Shown here piece after piece: positions 15,522 through 24,739 of a stretch of 64,000 bases of DNA. The stretch is taken from the NCBI RefSeq assembly GCF_037076345.1, contig NZ_AP024702.1, forward strand, positions 2,852,001 through 2,916,000, in the 5' to 3' direction. Under the pieces are notes generated by a model. That model worked only from the letters and a program-made list of their open reading frames with translations, ran no database searches and was not told the origin of the DNA. The position numbers and the translations under genes are program-made. Source of the DNA: Haloferula helveola. Its GTDB lineage: Bacteria; Verrucomicrobiota; Verrucomicrobiia; Verrucomicrobiales; Akkermansiaceae. The stretch's first letter is position 1; every line of letters starts with the position of its first letter.

Positions 15522-16997
15522 TCACGCGATCACATCCTTCACCACCCGCGATGGCTTGGTCACATTGCTGAGGCGCTGGTCGAGGCCGGAGAAGGGATAG
15601 GTGAAACGCTTGTGATCGAAGCCGAGGAGAGTGAGCAGCGTGGCGTGGAAGTCGTGGGCGCTGACCTTGTCGACCGCCGCCTCGTAGCCGATCGGGTCGG
15701 TCTCGCCGTAGGAGAAGCCCGGCTTCACGCCGCCGCCGGCCATCCACAGGGTGTAGGCCGACGGGCTGTGGTCGCGGCCGACATTCCGCATCTCGACGCC
15801 GCCGCGATTCTCGCGCATCGGCGTGCGGCCGAACTCGCCGGACCAGATGACCAGCGTTTCATCGAGCAGTCCGCGTTGCTTGAGGTCCTTGAGCAGTGCC
15901 GCGATCGGCTGGTCGATCTGGCGGCACTTGTCGGCGAAGCCTTTGCGCAGGTCCGTCTGGTCGTTGGTGCCGTGGGAATCCCAACCCCAGTCGAAGAGTT
16001 GGATGTAGCGGACACCGCGTTCAGCCAGTCGACGCGCAAGCAGGCAGTTGTTGGCGAACGACTCCTTGCCGGGCTGGGTGGCGTAGGCTTGGTGGACGGC
16101 TTCGCTTTCCTGCGAGATGTCAAACGCGTCGGAGGCGTGGATCTGCATCCGGAATGCCATCTCGTACTGCGCGATGCGCGTCATGGTTTCCGGGTCGCCG
16201 ATCTCTGCGGCGACGTGCTGGTTGAGGTCGTTGAGCGCGTCGAGCGTGCGGCGGCGGAGCTTCTGGGAAACGCCGTCGGGATTGCCGAGGTAAAGCACCG
16301 GGTCGCCTTGCGAGCGGCATTGGACGCCTTGGTAAACGCTCGGAAGGTAACCGGAGCCCCAGACCGACTTGCCGGCGTCGGGGTTCTTGCCGCCGGAGGT
16401 CAGCACGATGAAACCGGGAAGGTTCTGGTTCTCGCTGCCGAGCCCGTAGGTCGCCCATGCGCCGGCCGACGGGCTGCCCGGAATCTGGCTGCCGGTGTGG
16501 AGCAGCAGCTGGGCGGGGCCGTGGTTGAATTGGTCGGACCACATCGACTTGATGAAGCAGACATCGTCGATCATCTCCTCGAGGTGCGGCATGCGGTCGG
16601 AGATCCACTGGCCGCTCTTTCCGGCCTGGTGGAAGGGATACTGCGAGCCGAGCATTTTCGGCACGCCCTGGATGAAGGCGAACTGCTTGCCATCGAGAAA
16701 CTCCTGCGGGCAGTCCTTGCCGTCGTATTTGGTCAGCTCGGGTTTGTAGTCGAACAGCTCGAGCTGGCTTGGCGCGCCGGCCATGTGGAGGTAGATCACG
16801 CGCTTCGCCTTCGGGGCGAAATGCGGGATGTCCGGTGCCAGCGGGGCAGCCGGATCCTTCTGCAGTTTCGCGCCGAACAAGGAGTCCGCCTGCGAGCCCA
16901 TCCACAGGGCGCCGAGCGAAAGCGCCGATTGGCTCAGGAAGTGTCGACGGGTCAGGTGCTGGACGCGGTCGTGCTGGAGTTGTTGGAAGAGGTTCAT
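15522..16997 (-). CDS. DUF1501 protein with Tat-type signal
   Basis: 491 residues from MNLFQQLQHDRVQHLTRRHFLSQSALSLGALWMGSQ, a twin-arginine-type leader (RRHFL). The DUF1501 fold (alkaline phosphatase/sulfatase-like) is recognised by KRVIYLHMAGAPSQLELFDYKPEL, NHGPAQLLLHTGSQIPGSPSAGAW, LFDWGWDSHGTNDQTDLR, LVIWSGEFGRTPMREN and NVGRDHSPSAYTLWMAGGGVKPG. In PVC bacteria it is paired with a DUF1549/DUF1553 protein; the role of the pair is not established. The partner gene lies upstream (17251-20109) on the same strand but a family A repeat (17008-17212) sits between them. An earlier in-frame start lies in the repeat and was rejected. Confidence 0.92.
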   Translation of the reverse strand: MNLFQQLQHDRVQHLTRRHFLSQSALSLGALWMGSQADSLFGAKLQKDPAAPLAPDIPHFAPKAKRVIYLHMAGAPSQLELFDYKPELTKYDGKDCPQEFLDGKQFAFIQGVPKMLGSQYPFHQAGKSGQWISDRMPHLEEMIDDVCFIKSMWSDQFNHGPAQLLLHTGSQIPGSPSAGAWATYGLGSENQNLPGFIVLTSGGKNPDAGKSVWGSGYLPSVYQGVQCRSQGDPVLYLGNPDGVSQKLRRRTLDALNDLNQHVAAEIGDPETMTRIAQYEMAFRMQIHASDAFDISQESEAVHQAYATQPGKESFANNCLLARRLAERGVRYIQLFDWGWDSHGTNDQTDLRKGFADKCRQIDQPIAALLKDLKQRGLLDETLVIWSGEFGRTPMRENRGGVEMRNVGRDHSPSAYTLWMAGGGVKPGFSYGETDPIGYEAAVDKVSAHDFHATLLTLLGFDHKRFTYPFSGLDQRLSNVTKPSRVVKDVIA

Positions 16998-17007
16998 GAA
17001 AGTCGTA

Positions 17008-17212
17008 AGCCCGGAGGGCTGCAGGCATTTAGCCACGGGCTTCAGCCCGTGGAACGAAGGTGAAAGGACATGCAGCCCCGAGGGGGCGAAGGCAGGGCGG
17101 GATGCATCAGGTGAGTCATCGACTGCCTGCGCCCCTCCGGGGCTTGATTCGATAGGTGACGCGGACCCACGGGCTGAAGCCCGTGGCTAAATGCCTGCGC
17201 CCCTCCGGGGCT
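17008..17212. repeat. Family A palindromic element, copy 3 (no transposase)
   Basis: Left half: AGCCCGGAGGGCT, gcaggcatttag, palindrome CCACGGGCTTCAGCCCGTGG (17033-17052), then agccccgagggggcgaaggc. Right half in mirror order: gcctgcgcccctccggggct, CCACGGGCTGAAGCCCGTGG (17167-17186), ctaaatgcctgcgcccctccggggct. It begins 11 bp upstream of the DUF1501 start codon. Confidence 0.85.
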
Positions 17213-17250
17213 GAAGGAGGCATCGTTTCGGCGAAGTTTTTCGAAGAAGT

Positions 17251-20109
17251 TCATCGATTCAAAGCCAGGTCGGAGTTGAGAAGGGTGTTGGCGACGAGAA
17301 CCAGCGCGGCCTCGTCGGGTGATTCACCAAGCTTTTTGGATTCGGCGGGGCTGGCCTCGTAGTCCGACTTGGCGTCGGCATGCAGGGAGGCGAGCGTGTC
17401 GAGGATCTCGGGTTCGGGATCGCGCAGCGTGATCAGCCGGTAGCCATGGGCGAGCCGCACGCGCAGGTCGGTGCCGGCCTCGGTCATGCGCTTGGCGAGC
17501 CCTTGGGCGAACTCGATGTGGGCCGGATCGTTGAGGGTGACGAGCGCCTGCAGCGGCGTGTTGGTGGTGATGCGCCGGGCCACGCAGACGTCGCGCGCGG
17601 AGCCGTCGAAGGTCAGGAACGCGGGGTAGCCGGCGGTGCGTTTGTTGTAGGTGTAAACGGCACGGCGGTAGCGGTCTTCGCCCGTCGAGGTGTTCCACTT
17701 GGCGCCGCTGTAAACCGAGTTCCAGACGCCTTCCGGCTGGGGCGGGTAAACCGGCGGACCACCGGTCTTCCGTGACAGCAAGCCAGAGACCAGCAGCGCC
17801 TGGTCGCGCACCATCTCGGCGGTGAGGCGGTTGCGCGGGCCGCGGGCGAGCAGGCGGTTGCGGGGATCCCTTTCAATCATTTCCGGAGTCGCCTTGTTGG
17901 TCTGGCGATAGCTGGACGAAAGCACGAGTTCGCGGAGGAAAGGTTTGAGGTGCCAGTCGTGATCATCGCGAAGCCGGAGCGCGAGGAAGTCGAGGAGTTC
18001 GGGATGCGTTGGCAACGCGCCGGAACTTCCGAAGTCCTCAAGGGTCTCGACGATGCCGATGCCGAAGAGGTGCGCCCACAGGCGATTGGCGAGCACGCGT
18101 GCGGCCAAGGGGTTTTCGTCGCTGACCATCCACCGCGCCATGTCGAGGCGGTCCTTGGCCTTTTCCGGACCTCCGAAGAGTTCGGGAATGCCGGGCTCGA
18201 CGACCTTGTCGAGCGTCATGCGGTTGCCGCGGATGAAGACCCGCGTCTCGCGCGTCGCGGCGCCGACCCGATCCTTCATCACCGGGATCGTCGTGCCCTT
18301 GATGGCGTCGTACTGCTTCTTCGTATTCTGATGCTCGTCCCACAACTTGTGGTGCTCGGGAGAATCGAGATAGCGGCTCAGGGTGTCGTCGCCGGTCACC
18401 GAAATCCGGAACCGAGGCAGCACGGTGTTCTGGCTCTCGTTGCAGCGGGCACCGTGGCGGATCTTGATCTCGAGCTTCTCACCGGGTTCCGGCTCCACCT
18501 TGGTCTTCGGAATGAACCATCCGGTCCGCGGCGCCTTGGTCATCGGGTATTCGCCGAAGCCTGAGCGGCCCTTTTGCAGGGCGTCGTTCGGATCAAAGGG
18601 GCCGGCGAGATAGTCGGCGGCGACCTCGCGCATCTCGATCGGGCGGCGCTTGCCGTCGGCCGAGACGAAGGCGGCTTCGAACAGGGTGATCACCGCACCC
18701 CGACCGCGCCATTCTGCGGGATCGTCCTGTTCCGGGAAGATCTCGACTTTGAACAGCCCCGCCGTCGACGCATCGCTCTCGAGGATGAATGAGCAGTCGG
18801 AAGGAGTGGTGCCGGAGGTGACCACCACGCCGTCGGCTTGCTGGGAAAGCGCGCCGGTTCCGGGTTGGACGATGGCCTTGGAGAAGTTCAGCGCGTTCCA
18901 TCCGTCGGTGTCCTGGGCCAGCTTGCGCATCGGGGCGTTCAGCTCGTGGCGGGTGCGGTCGATGGCTTTTTCCAAGCGCACCGCGTCGGCCTGCTGGGCC
19001 GGGTTGTTCGCGACTTTGGTACGAGGGAAGTCGGAGTTGATGTCGACGTCCTCCGAGTTGTTGAAGAAGGCCTTGAAGCGATAGTAGTCCTCGTGAGGGA
19101 TCGCGTCGTACGGGTGGGCGTGGCACTGCACGCAGCCGAAGGTAGTCGCGTTCCACGCCGTCCACGTCGTGTTGACGCGGTCGATCACCGCCGACATCCG
19201 CCATTCCTCGTCGTCGGTGCCGCCCTCGGTGTTGTTCTGGGTGTTGCGATGGAATGCGGTGGCGATCAGGTCGCCGGGTTCCGGGTTCTCCTGCAGATCA
19301 CCGGCGAGCTGCTTGATGGTAAACTCGTCGAACGGCATGTCCGCGTTGAAGGCGTCGATCACCCAGTCGCGGAATGGCCAGATGGTGCGATGCGGATCCT
19401 TCTCGAATCCGAAGGTGTCCGAGTAGCGGGCGAGGTCGAGCCACATCGCGGCCCAGTGCTCGCCATAGGCGGGCGACGAGAGCAAACGATCGACCTCGGC
19501 GGAGTAAGCAGCTTCGGCATCCTTGGCGACCGCTGCGCGGAAGCCGTCATATTCCTCAAGCGTCGGAGGCAATCCGGTCAGGTCGAGTGAGGCACGTCGC
19601 AGCCACTCGGCCGGATCGGCCGCGGAGGATGGCGTGAGTTTTTCGGCTTCGAGGCGGGCCAGCACGAAGCGGTCGAGGTCCTGCCGCGGCCACTCCGCGT
19701 TCTCCACCTCGGGCACGGGTGGCTTCTCCGGTTTCTGGAACGACCAGTGGTCGCCCCACTCGGCGCCCTCGGCGATCCATTTCGTGAGGATCTCGATTTC
19801 CTCCTGCGGCAGGGGCTTCGGGTGGTGGTCCGGTGGCGGCATCCGGTCGTCCGGGTCATCGGTCAGGATACGTCGGATCATCTCCGAGGCATCCGGGTCG
19901 CCGGGGACGACGATCGTCTTGCCCGACTCGCCCTTTCCGAGGGTGTCCTCGCGATACAGATAGGAAACGTCGCCCGCCTTCTTCACCCCGCCGTGGCAGG
20001 TGGTGCAGTTCTTCGTCAGGATCGGGCGGACGTCGCGGTTGAAATCGATCTCGCCGGCCGACGCGGGAGCGAGGCACGGGAGCAGGAGCGTGGGAAAAAG
20101 GCGGCGCAT
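17251..20109 (-). CDS. DUF1549/DUF1553 planctomycete-type cytochrome protein (PSCyt1-PSCyt2-PSD1)
   Basis: 952 residues with a signal peptide (MRRLFPTLLLPCLAPASA). PSCyt1 at ~20-110 carries a haem c motif NCTTCHGG and MPPPDHHPKPL; the DUF1549 part follows with DRFVLARLEAEKLTPS, WLRRASLDLTGLPPT, YGEHWAAMWLDLARYSDT and GCVQCHAHPYDAI (CVQCH, a second haem motif). DUF1553 is at the C-terminus: RVLANRLWAHLFGIGIVETLEDFG, LNRLTAEMVRDQALLVSGLL-like RNRLTAEMVRDQALL, and ARRITTNTPLQALVTLND. Family proteins are secreted and thought to act in redox or polysaccharide breakdown in PVC bacteria. It is divergent from an AraC regulator (118 bp gap) and upstream of the DUF1501 partner. Confidence 0.93.
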   Translation of the reverse strand: MRRLFPTLLLPCLAPASAGEIDFNRDVRPILTKNCTTCHGGVKKAGDVSYLYREDTLGKGESGKTIVVPGDPDASEMIRRILTDDPDDRMPPPDHHPKPLPQEEIEILTKWIAEGAEWGDHWSFQKPEKPPVPEVENAEWPRQDLDRFVLARLEAEKLTPSSAADPAEWLRRASLDLTGLPPTLEEYDGFRAAVAKDAEAAYSAEVDRLLSSPAYGEHWAAMWLDLARYSDTFGFEKDPHRTIWPFRDWVIDAFNADMPFDEFTIKQLAGDLQENPEPGDLIATAFHRNTQNNTEGGTDDEEWRMSAVIDRVNTTWTAWNATTFGCVQCHAHPYDAIPHEDYYRFKAFFNNSEDVDINSDFPRTKVANNPAQQADAVRLEKAIDRTRHELNAPMRKLAQDTDGWNALNFSKAIVQPGTGALSQQADGVVVTSGTTPSDCSFILESDASTAGLFKVEIFPEQDDPAEWRGRGAVITLFEAAFVSADGKRRPIEMREVAADYLAGPFDPNDALQKGRSGFGEYPMTKAPRTGWFIPKTKVEPEPGEKLEIKIRHGARCNESQNTVLPRFRISVTGDDTLSRYLDSPEHHKLWDEHQNTKKQYDAIKGTTIPVMKDRVGAATRETRVFIRGNRMTLDKVVEPGIPELFGGPEKAKDRLDMARWMVSDENPLAARVLANRLWAHLFGIGIVETLEDFGSSGALPTHPELLDFLALRLRDDHDWHLKPFLRELVLSSSYRQTNKATPEMIERDPRNRLLARGPRNRLTAEMVRDQALLVSGLLSRKTGGPPVYPPQPEGVWNSVYSGAKWNTSTGEDRYRRAVYTYNKRTAGYPAFLTFDGSARDVCVARRITTNTPLQALVTLNDPAHIEFAQGLAKRMTEAGTDLRVRLAHGYRLITLRDPEPEILDTLASLHADAKSDYEASPAESKKLGESPDEAALVLVANTLLNSDLALNR

Positions 20110-20137
20110 CTTGTGGCGGCACTATACGTCAGCGATC

Positions 20138-20150
20138 CCGAATCATTCGG
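20138..20150. promoter_or_regulatory. Palindrome in the divergent control region
   Basis: CCGAATCATTCGG is a perfect 13-bp palindrome in the gap between the DUF1549/1553 gene and the AraC-type regulator; the adjoining 20151-20195 is AT-rich (…aaatttgagtaaaattt…) and could hold the promoters. It is a candidate operator for the regulator; no second copy was noticed. Confidence 0.35.
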
Positions 20151-20226
20151 TATTCCGACTTGTGAAATTTGAGTAAAATTTGTGTTTTATGTTCAATTCT
20201 GCCCTATCTGTGGAAGCTTGTCGGCG

Positions 20227-21039
20227 ATGGAGAGTCGCTGGACCCGCTGGACCACCCAGATCCGTTGTGGATTGGGCTCCTTGGTCGAGGCGGGTGAGGT
20301 GACTCATTCCGGGGGCGGAATGGCCCGTTTCCGCTACCTGCGGCGCTACGCGCTCGTGCTGATCACCCGTGGTTCGGGGATCTATGAGGACGAGAAAGGT
20401 CGCCAGCGGAGTCTTTCGGCGGGCAACTGGATTCTGGTGCTTCCCGAACTCGGCCATTCCTATCGCCCGCTGGTTCCGGGTGGGTGGGACGAAGTCTATG
20501 TGATGTTCGAAGGGCCGGTGTTCGAGGCGTGGCGATCGGCGGGGCAGTTCGAGGCCGATCGGTTGGTCGGATTCGTCAGCAATGTGAAGTCGGTCGTTTC
20601 GCGCCTGAAGAGGGAGGTAATCGAATCGACCGCTCCCGTGGTGGTCCGCCTGTGCTCATTCCAGACCCTGCTCGCCGAAGTGCTGGAGGGTGCGGACGAT
20701 GTCTGGGACAGCGAGGTCAAGGGGCCGCCGTGGTTCATCGACGCCTGCCGGTTGCTGGCGCGTCCCGGAGCGTCGGCGCGGCAGGTCGCGGGAGATCTCG
20801 GACTGCCTTACGACACCTTCAGGCGGAGGTTCCGCGAGCACGCCGGCATGCCTCCCCATCGCTACCACCGTCACCAGATCGTCAACCGCGCCGAGCGGAT
20901 GCTCGACCAGACCGACATGAAGTCCGCCGACGTGGCCGAGGCCCTCGGGTTCTGCGACGAGCCGTATTTTTCGCGCGTCTTCAAGGAGATCACCGGCCGC
21001 TCGCCGAGGGAGTACCGTCAGCGTCAGGAGTTAGGATGA
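20227..21039 (+). CDS. AraC family transcriptional regulator
   Basis: 270 residues. The N-terminal half is a cupin-like sensing domain: RRYALVLITRGSGIYEDEKGRQRSLSAGNWILVLPELGHSYRP. The C-terminal ~100 residues are the AraC double HTH: SARQVAGDLGLPYDTFRRRFREHAGMPPHRYHRHQIVNRAERML and KSADVAEALGFCDEPYFSRVFKEITGRSPREYRQ. ATG at 20227 was chosen because GGAAG lies about 10 nt upstream; a GTG start at 20182 would add 15 residues. Being divergent from the DUF1549/1553 gene, it is the likely regulator of that cluster, probably responding to a sugar. Confidence 0.88.
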   Translation: MESRWTRWTTQIRCGLGSLVEAGEVTHSGGGMARFRYLRRYALVLITRGSGIYEDEKGRQRSLSAGNWILVLPELGHSYRPLVPGGWDEVYVMFEGPVFEAWRSAGQFEADRLVGFVSNVKSVVSRLKREVIESTAPVVVRLCSFQTLLAEVLEGADDVWDSEVKGPPWFIDACRLLARPGASARQVAGDLGLPYDTFRRRFREHAGMPPHRYHRHQIVNRAERMLDQTDMKSADVAEALGFCDEPYFSRVFKEITGRSPREYRQRQELG

Positions 21040-21084
21040 CGGGAGGTTTGACACCGGGGCGCGCAGTCTGGCTTTTTGGGAACG

Positions 21085-21876
21085 ATGAGCATCAACTCCC
21101 TCGCCCCCCGCCTGCTCTGGCTGGCTCTAATTTCCCCCGTGACCGCCACGGTCCTGACCGACTTCAACAGCGGCAACATCGTGACCGACTTCGAGTTCAA
21201 CGACGCCGCGGGGACCACGATTGAGAACACGGTGAACACCGGCACTGAGGGCGGTTCGTGGGACACCGACGGGGATCTGGCAGGCACCTCGACGAATGGC
21301 GCCGGGCAATTCGACGCGTCCGGCAAGGCGAACACGGACTTCGGGTCGGTTTACGTCGATATCAACGGAATCAACAGTGGGCGTGTGCTGGCGCTGTTCC
21401 ATGTCTCATGGTCGTTCGATGATGCGATCTACGATCCGGCACAGGACGAGGAGTTCCGGCTTTCCCTGATCACTTTCGACCCACGTTCGACCTTCGTGAC
21501 GGCCGAGACGTTCTTCACCCGCACCGGTGCCGATGAGGTGACGATGTACGGGAACGCGGTCGGGACCGGTGCGTCGGATACGCCGGATGTGTTCTTTGGC
21601 GGCAGCGGCTCGCTGCTTACCATCTTCGATATCGATCTCGATGCTGCCACCGCCGAACTGTTTTACTCGTCGGACGGAGGCGCGAACTTCAGTTCGGCCG
21701 GCGTTGCGACTCTGGACCCGACCCGCGGCATCGAGTCGGTTCGTCTCGTCCTCAACGAGGACTACAGCGACGACAGCCTGCTGATCGAGCGGGCTGCGGT
21801 GTCGGTGATTCCCGAGCCGTCCGTCGCGGTGCTCGGGCTGCTGGGACTGGTTCCGTTCTTCCGTCGACGTCGCTGA
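21085..21876 (+). CDS. PEP-CTERM sorting-domain protein
   Basis: 263 residues: signal peptide MSINSLAPRLLWLALISPVTA, a beta-rich Asp/Gly/Thr-rich middle (DFNSGNIVTDFEFNDAAG, NTDFGSVYVDINGINSGRVLALFHVSW), and the sorting tail VIPEPSVAVLGLLGLVPFFRRRR: PEP motif, hydrophobic helix and Arg cluster. Exosortase cleaves such tails and sends the protein to the cell surface or exopolysaccharide. No exosortase is seen in this window. Function of the body is unknown. Confidence 0.88.
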   Translation: MSINSLAPRLLWLALISPVTATVLTDFNSGNIVTDFEFNDAAGTTIENTVNTGTEGGSWDTDGDLAGTSTNGAGQFDASGKANTDFGSVYVDINGINSGRVLALFHVSWSFDDAIYDPAQDEEFRLSLITFDPRSTFVTAETFFTRTGADEVTMYGNAVGTGASDTPDVFFGGSGSLLTIFDIDLDAATAELFYSSDGGANFSSAGVATLDPTRGIESVRLVLNEDYSDDSLLIERAAVSVIPEPSVAVLGLLGLVPFFRRRR

Positions 21877-21891
21877 GTCGCCCCAGGTCGC

Positions 21892-24111
21892 TCATCGTTC
21901 ACCGCGGATACGGGCGAATCGTTTCTGGTGCAGGCTTGCCGGATCCGGATCGCGGACGTCGAGCAGGAACGGCGTGTCGGTCAGGATCACTCCCGGCACC
22001 CACGTCACGAAGTCGGAGGTGAATTCGACGACCACGGTGCCGTCTGCCGGAGCGGGCGCCCGCGAAATCCGGTAGGTGTAGTAGTTCGTGCCGCCGACAT
22101 CGCGGATGGCGGGCACCCGGACTCCGGGAGCGGTCGGGAATCCGGGATCGAACCCGAGGAGATACTCGATGACGTCCGGCAACCCGTCGAGATCGGTGTC
22201 GAGAGTGTCCGCCAGCAGCGGGTCTCCGACTGTAACGCTGACCGTGCCGAGATTCGACTCCCGGAATCCGTCGAAGGCGGCGTAGGTGAAGGAGTCGGGA
22301 CCGCTGAAGCCGGGATCCGGGAAGTAGGTCGCGAGAGTGCCGGTCAGGGCGACGGTGCCGTGGTGGGGTTGGTGGACGATTCGGAGTGTGAGCGCCTGAC
22401 CGTTGGCATCGCTGGCGGTCAGCGTGGTTGCCCCCGGGGTGTCGGTCGATGTGATCAGCGTGCTGTCGGGAACCACGGGCGGGGCATTGTTGTTGAACAG
22501 TCCGCCGATCCCGCCGTCGTCCTCCTGCCGGTGGCAAATGAAACAGCTCACGGTTTCGCCGCGGAACATCTCGAAGGTCTGCGTGGTGCCGTCGTTACGC
22601 GCTGTGAGCGTCCGAGAGTCGAAGGTGCGTGACAACGGACTGCCGCGGAGGTCGCTGCCGTGGCAGGCTTGGCAACTGGCACCTTGGCCGAAGTCATGGT
22701 GGTCGCGAACCCAACTGTCGCCGGTAGGGTGCATGCCATGCGGCCCGCCGTTGACGGTGACCGGCATGGAAGAGTGGCAGCTGGTGCAGTTCGCGATGGT
22801 TCCCGCGTGCCCCTGAAGCGCGGAGTTCTGCAGATTGTCATTGCGATGGATCGAAGGGTAGACCGCGTGGGTCGAGCCGTGGCAGGCGCTGCACTGCAGT
22901 CCGCCGTGCCCCGCCGAGAAACGGTAGAGGCTGATTCCCGGCGCGGGGGTGTCGGGCGGGCTCGCGAACGTGCCGGCCGGAGGGCGGACGCCGCCGCCCG
23001 CAAGGAAGACCGAAGTGAAACGCTCGCTATTCTGGTGGCATGAACCGCAGTTCGGTTCGTCCAGCCATCCCGTCCGGCCCGGGTCACCGACGGCGCTCAT
23101 GTTGCCATGGCACGACTGGCACTGCATCGAGGCCGATCCGTCCGCCGCCACCGCCGAACCCATCGCTCCGCGCAGGCAGCGGGTGTCCGAACCCGGATGG
23201 CACTGGTAGCAGGAGCTCCGGTTGGCGTTCGCATTGAGGCTCATGCCATTGTCGGGGGAAACGACTCCGGCGTGGAAGCCGTGCATGGATTCGGTCAGAG
23301 GCTTGACGCCCGGGTAACTCGGCGCGCCGAGCGCTTCGGAGGCGTGGCATGCGGCGCATAGGACCGGATGGTTATGGTCCATCACGCTGGCTTCCAGTCC
23401 CTCCGGAGGATATCCGCGATCGGCCAACGCTCCGGTGTAGGGCTCCGTACCCAGGTGGCGCTCGTCGTGGAGGCGGAGGATGTTGAGTCGGTAGTCGCGG
23501 GACGGGTGCGGGTCGTTGACCCAGCCTCCGGCCGGCATCGCCGCGGGTCCCGTGCCCGAGCCATGGCACTTGCGGCAGTCCATTTCGGTCGACACCGGAA
23601 GTACGATGTCTGTCGTGGCAAGCACGGTTCCACCGGGTGTCTTCGCGGTCAGCCGCATCATCGGATAGCTATTGCGGTGTCCCGAGTCGTCGGTCGCCGT
23701 GATCGGCACGCCGGCGCCTTCGAACCAGTTCATCACGCCGTCGAAGTCCATGAACTGCGGTGTGTTCGCAGCACCGGGCATGGTCTTCCCGGTCAGGCCG
23801 GTGTCGGATGGCAGGGCCACGCCGAAGTAGTCGGTCGTGTAGTTCCAGAAGTTCGTTTTCCCGGTCGAGGTCGTGTTGATCGAGCCGTCCGGATCACCGA
23901 TGGCTTCGTAGGTGACGACGAGGCCGGACGTGTCGGTGACCAGGTGGCCGCCGGCGTCGATGAACTGGGCGTCGAAAGTATTGTAGGGCGGCAGGATGGA
24001 GAAGACCGAGTAGTCGTCGTCCATGCAGTGCATGCCGAGGTTGTTCCAGCCGATGAGGGTCTGGGCGCCAAGCCCGGAGGCGAGGCCGATGAGAAGAGCA
24101 AGAGTTTTCAT
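21892..24111 (-). CDS. Secreted nine-haem c-type cytochrome with Ig-like and calcium-loop tail
   Basis: 739 residues beginning MKTLALLIGLASGLGAQ (signal). Residues 20-175 form an uncharacterised N-terminal domain (GWNNLGMHCMDDDYSVFSILPPYNTFDAQ). Nine CXXCH motifs follow, at about residues 179, 252, 301, 331, 355, 407, 442, 480 and 523. After that come an Ig-like Big_9 unit (DSTLITSTDTPGATTLTAS…FPDPGFSGPDSFTYAAFDG, ~545-625), a DTDLDGLPDVIEYLLGFDP calcium-loop (TSP3-like) repeat and a C-terminal YYTYRISRAP…TSDFVTWVPG module common in Verrucomicrobiota. It would be an extracytoplasmic electron carrier or reductase; the acceptor is unknown. The neighbouring secreted protein upstream (24266-) may be co-transcribed. 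Confidence 0.88.
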   Translation of the reverse strand: MKTLALLIGLASGLGAQTLIGWNNLGMHCMDDDYSVFSILPPYNTFDAQFIDAGGHLVTDTSGLVVTYEAIGDPDGSINTTSTGKTNFWNYTTDYFGVALPSDTGLTGKTMPGAANTPQFMDFDGVMNWFEGAGVPITATDDSGHRNSYPMMRLTAKTPGGTVLATTDIVLPVSTEMDCRKCHGSGTGPAAMPAGGWVNDPHPSRDYRLNILRLHDERHLGTEPYTGALADRGYPPEGLEASVMDHNHPVLCAACHASEALGAPSYPGVKPLTESMHGFHAGVVSPDNGMSLNANANRSSCYQCHPGSDTRCLRGAMGSAVAADGSASMQCQSCHGNMSAVGDPGRTGWLDEPNCGSCHQNSERFTSVFLAGGGVRPPAGTFASPPDTPAPGISLYRFSAGHGGLQCSACHGSTHAVYPSIHRNDNLQNSALQGHAGTIANCTSCHSSMPVTVNGGPHGMHPTGDSWVRDHHDFGQGASCQACHGSDLRGSPLSRTFDSRTLTARNDGTTQTFEMFRGETVSCFICHRQEDDGGIGGLFNNNAPPVVPDSTLITSTDTPGATTLTASDANGQALTLRIVHQPHHGTVALTGTLATYFPDPGFSGPDSFTYAAFDGFRESNLGTVSVTVGDPLLADTLDTDLDGLPDVIEYLLGFDPGFPTAPGVRVPAIRDVGGTNYYTYRISRAPAPADGTVVVEFTSDFVTWVPGVILTDTPFLLDVRDPDPASLHQKRFARIRGER

Positions 24112-24265
24112 GGTGATGCGTGCGGTTTGAACCGGGGGGAGCGGTGCTTCGATGGGAGGGGCCGGATCGAAAGGATCCGGGCCGGGGATCCGGGCGTTCG
24201 GGCCCGGGAATGCAAAGGGAGCGCGGATCACCGGATGCCGGTGTCACGCGCCATGCCATCGCCGC

Positions 24266-24739
24266 TCAATTCCGCATCACGGTGCCCTTTCTTCGCACCC
24301 GCGGATCCGGGTGCGGCGGGCTGCGATCGGCTCCGGCAGTCCATGCTGTCGGAAGCGCCTCGAACTCCTCGCGGAAGTGGAGGGAAGGGTCGTCGGTGGT
24401 TGCCGGGAGCTCCTCGGGAGCCTCACTTCCGGTCTCGTCGGCGCACGGCTTGAGGGTCAGCGGCCCGGCGCCAAAGCTGAGGTGGTGGTCCGGGTGCGCG
24501 TCGGGATCCCCATGGACAAGCAGGTGTTCGATTGCCGTGTGCCGGTGCCGGCAGGCAACGGAGTCGCCCACATGGTGGAGCGTGAGCTCGACCTGCCGAT
24601 CGGCGATCACGACCAGAAGCTGGTGGTCGCTGCCCGGATTGGCGACGGACAATGCGGCTGCGCAGATAAGCGGAAGCTGGGTAGCAACCAACAACGCGAT
24701 CACCAATCCCACCGTGAACTTCCGGCGCATGGCCGCCAT
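24266..24739 (-). CDS. Small exported protein of unknown function
   Basis: 157 residues from MAAMRRKFTVGLVIALLVATQLPLICAAAL, with a signal peptide or N-terminal anchor. The mature part is His-rich in the middle (VACRHRHTAIEHLLVHGDPDAHPDHHLSF) with two Cys, then an acidic stretch and a basic end. The Cys/His density suggests metal binding, and it sits 154 bp upstream of the nine-haem cytochrome on the same strand; a role in that redox pathway is inference. The start is uncertain: an ATG three codons further in, or longer starts up to 24808, are possible. Confidence 0.6.
   Translation of the reverse strand: MAAMRRKFTVGLVIALLVATQLPLICAAALSVANPGSDHQLLVVIADRQVELTLHHVGDSVACRHRHTAIEHLLVHGDPDAHPDHHLSFGAGPLTLKPCADETGSEAPEELPATTDDPSLHFREEFEALPTAWTAGADRSPPHPDPRVRRKGTVMRN

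Noticed and set aside
15612-17063. 483-residue plus-strand frame opposite the DUF1501 gene
   Set aside because: No recognisable fold; opposite strand has a full DUF1501 protein. Shadow frame of high GC.
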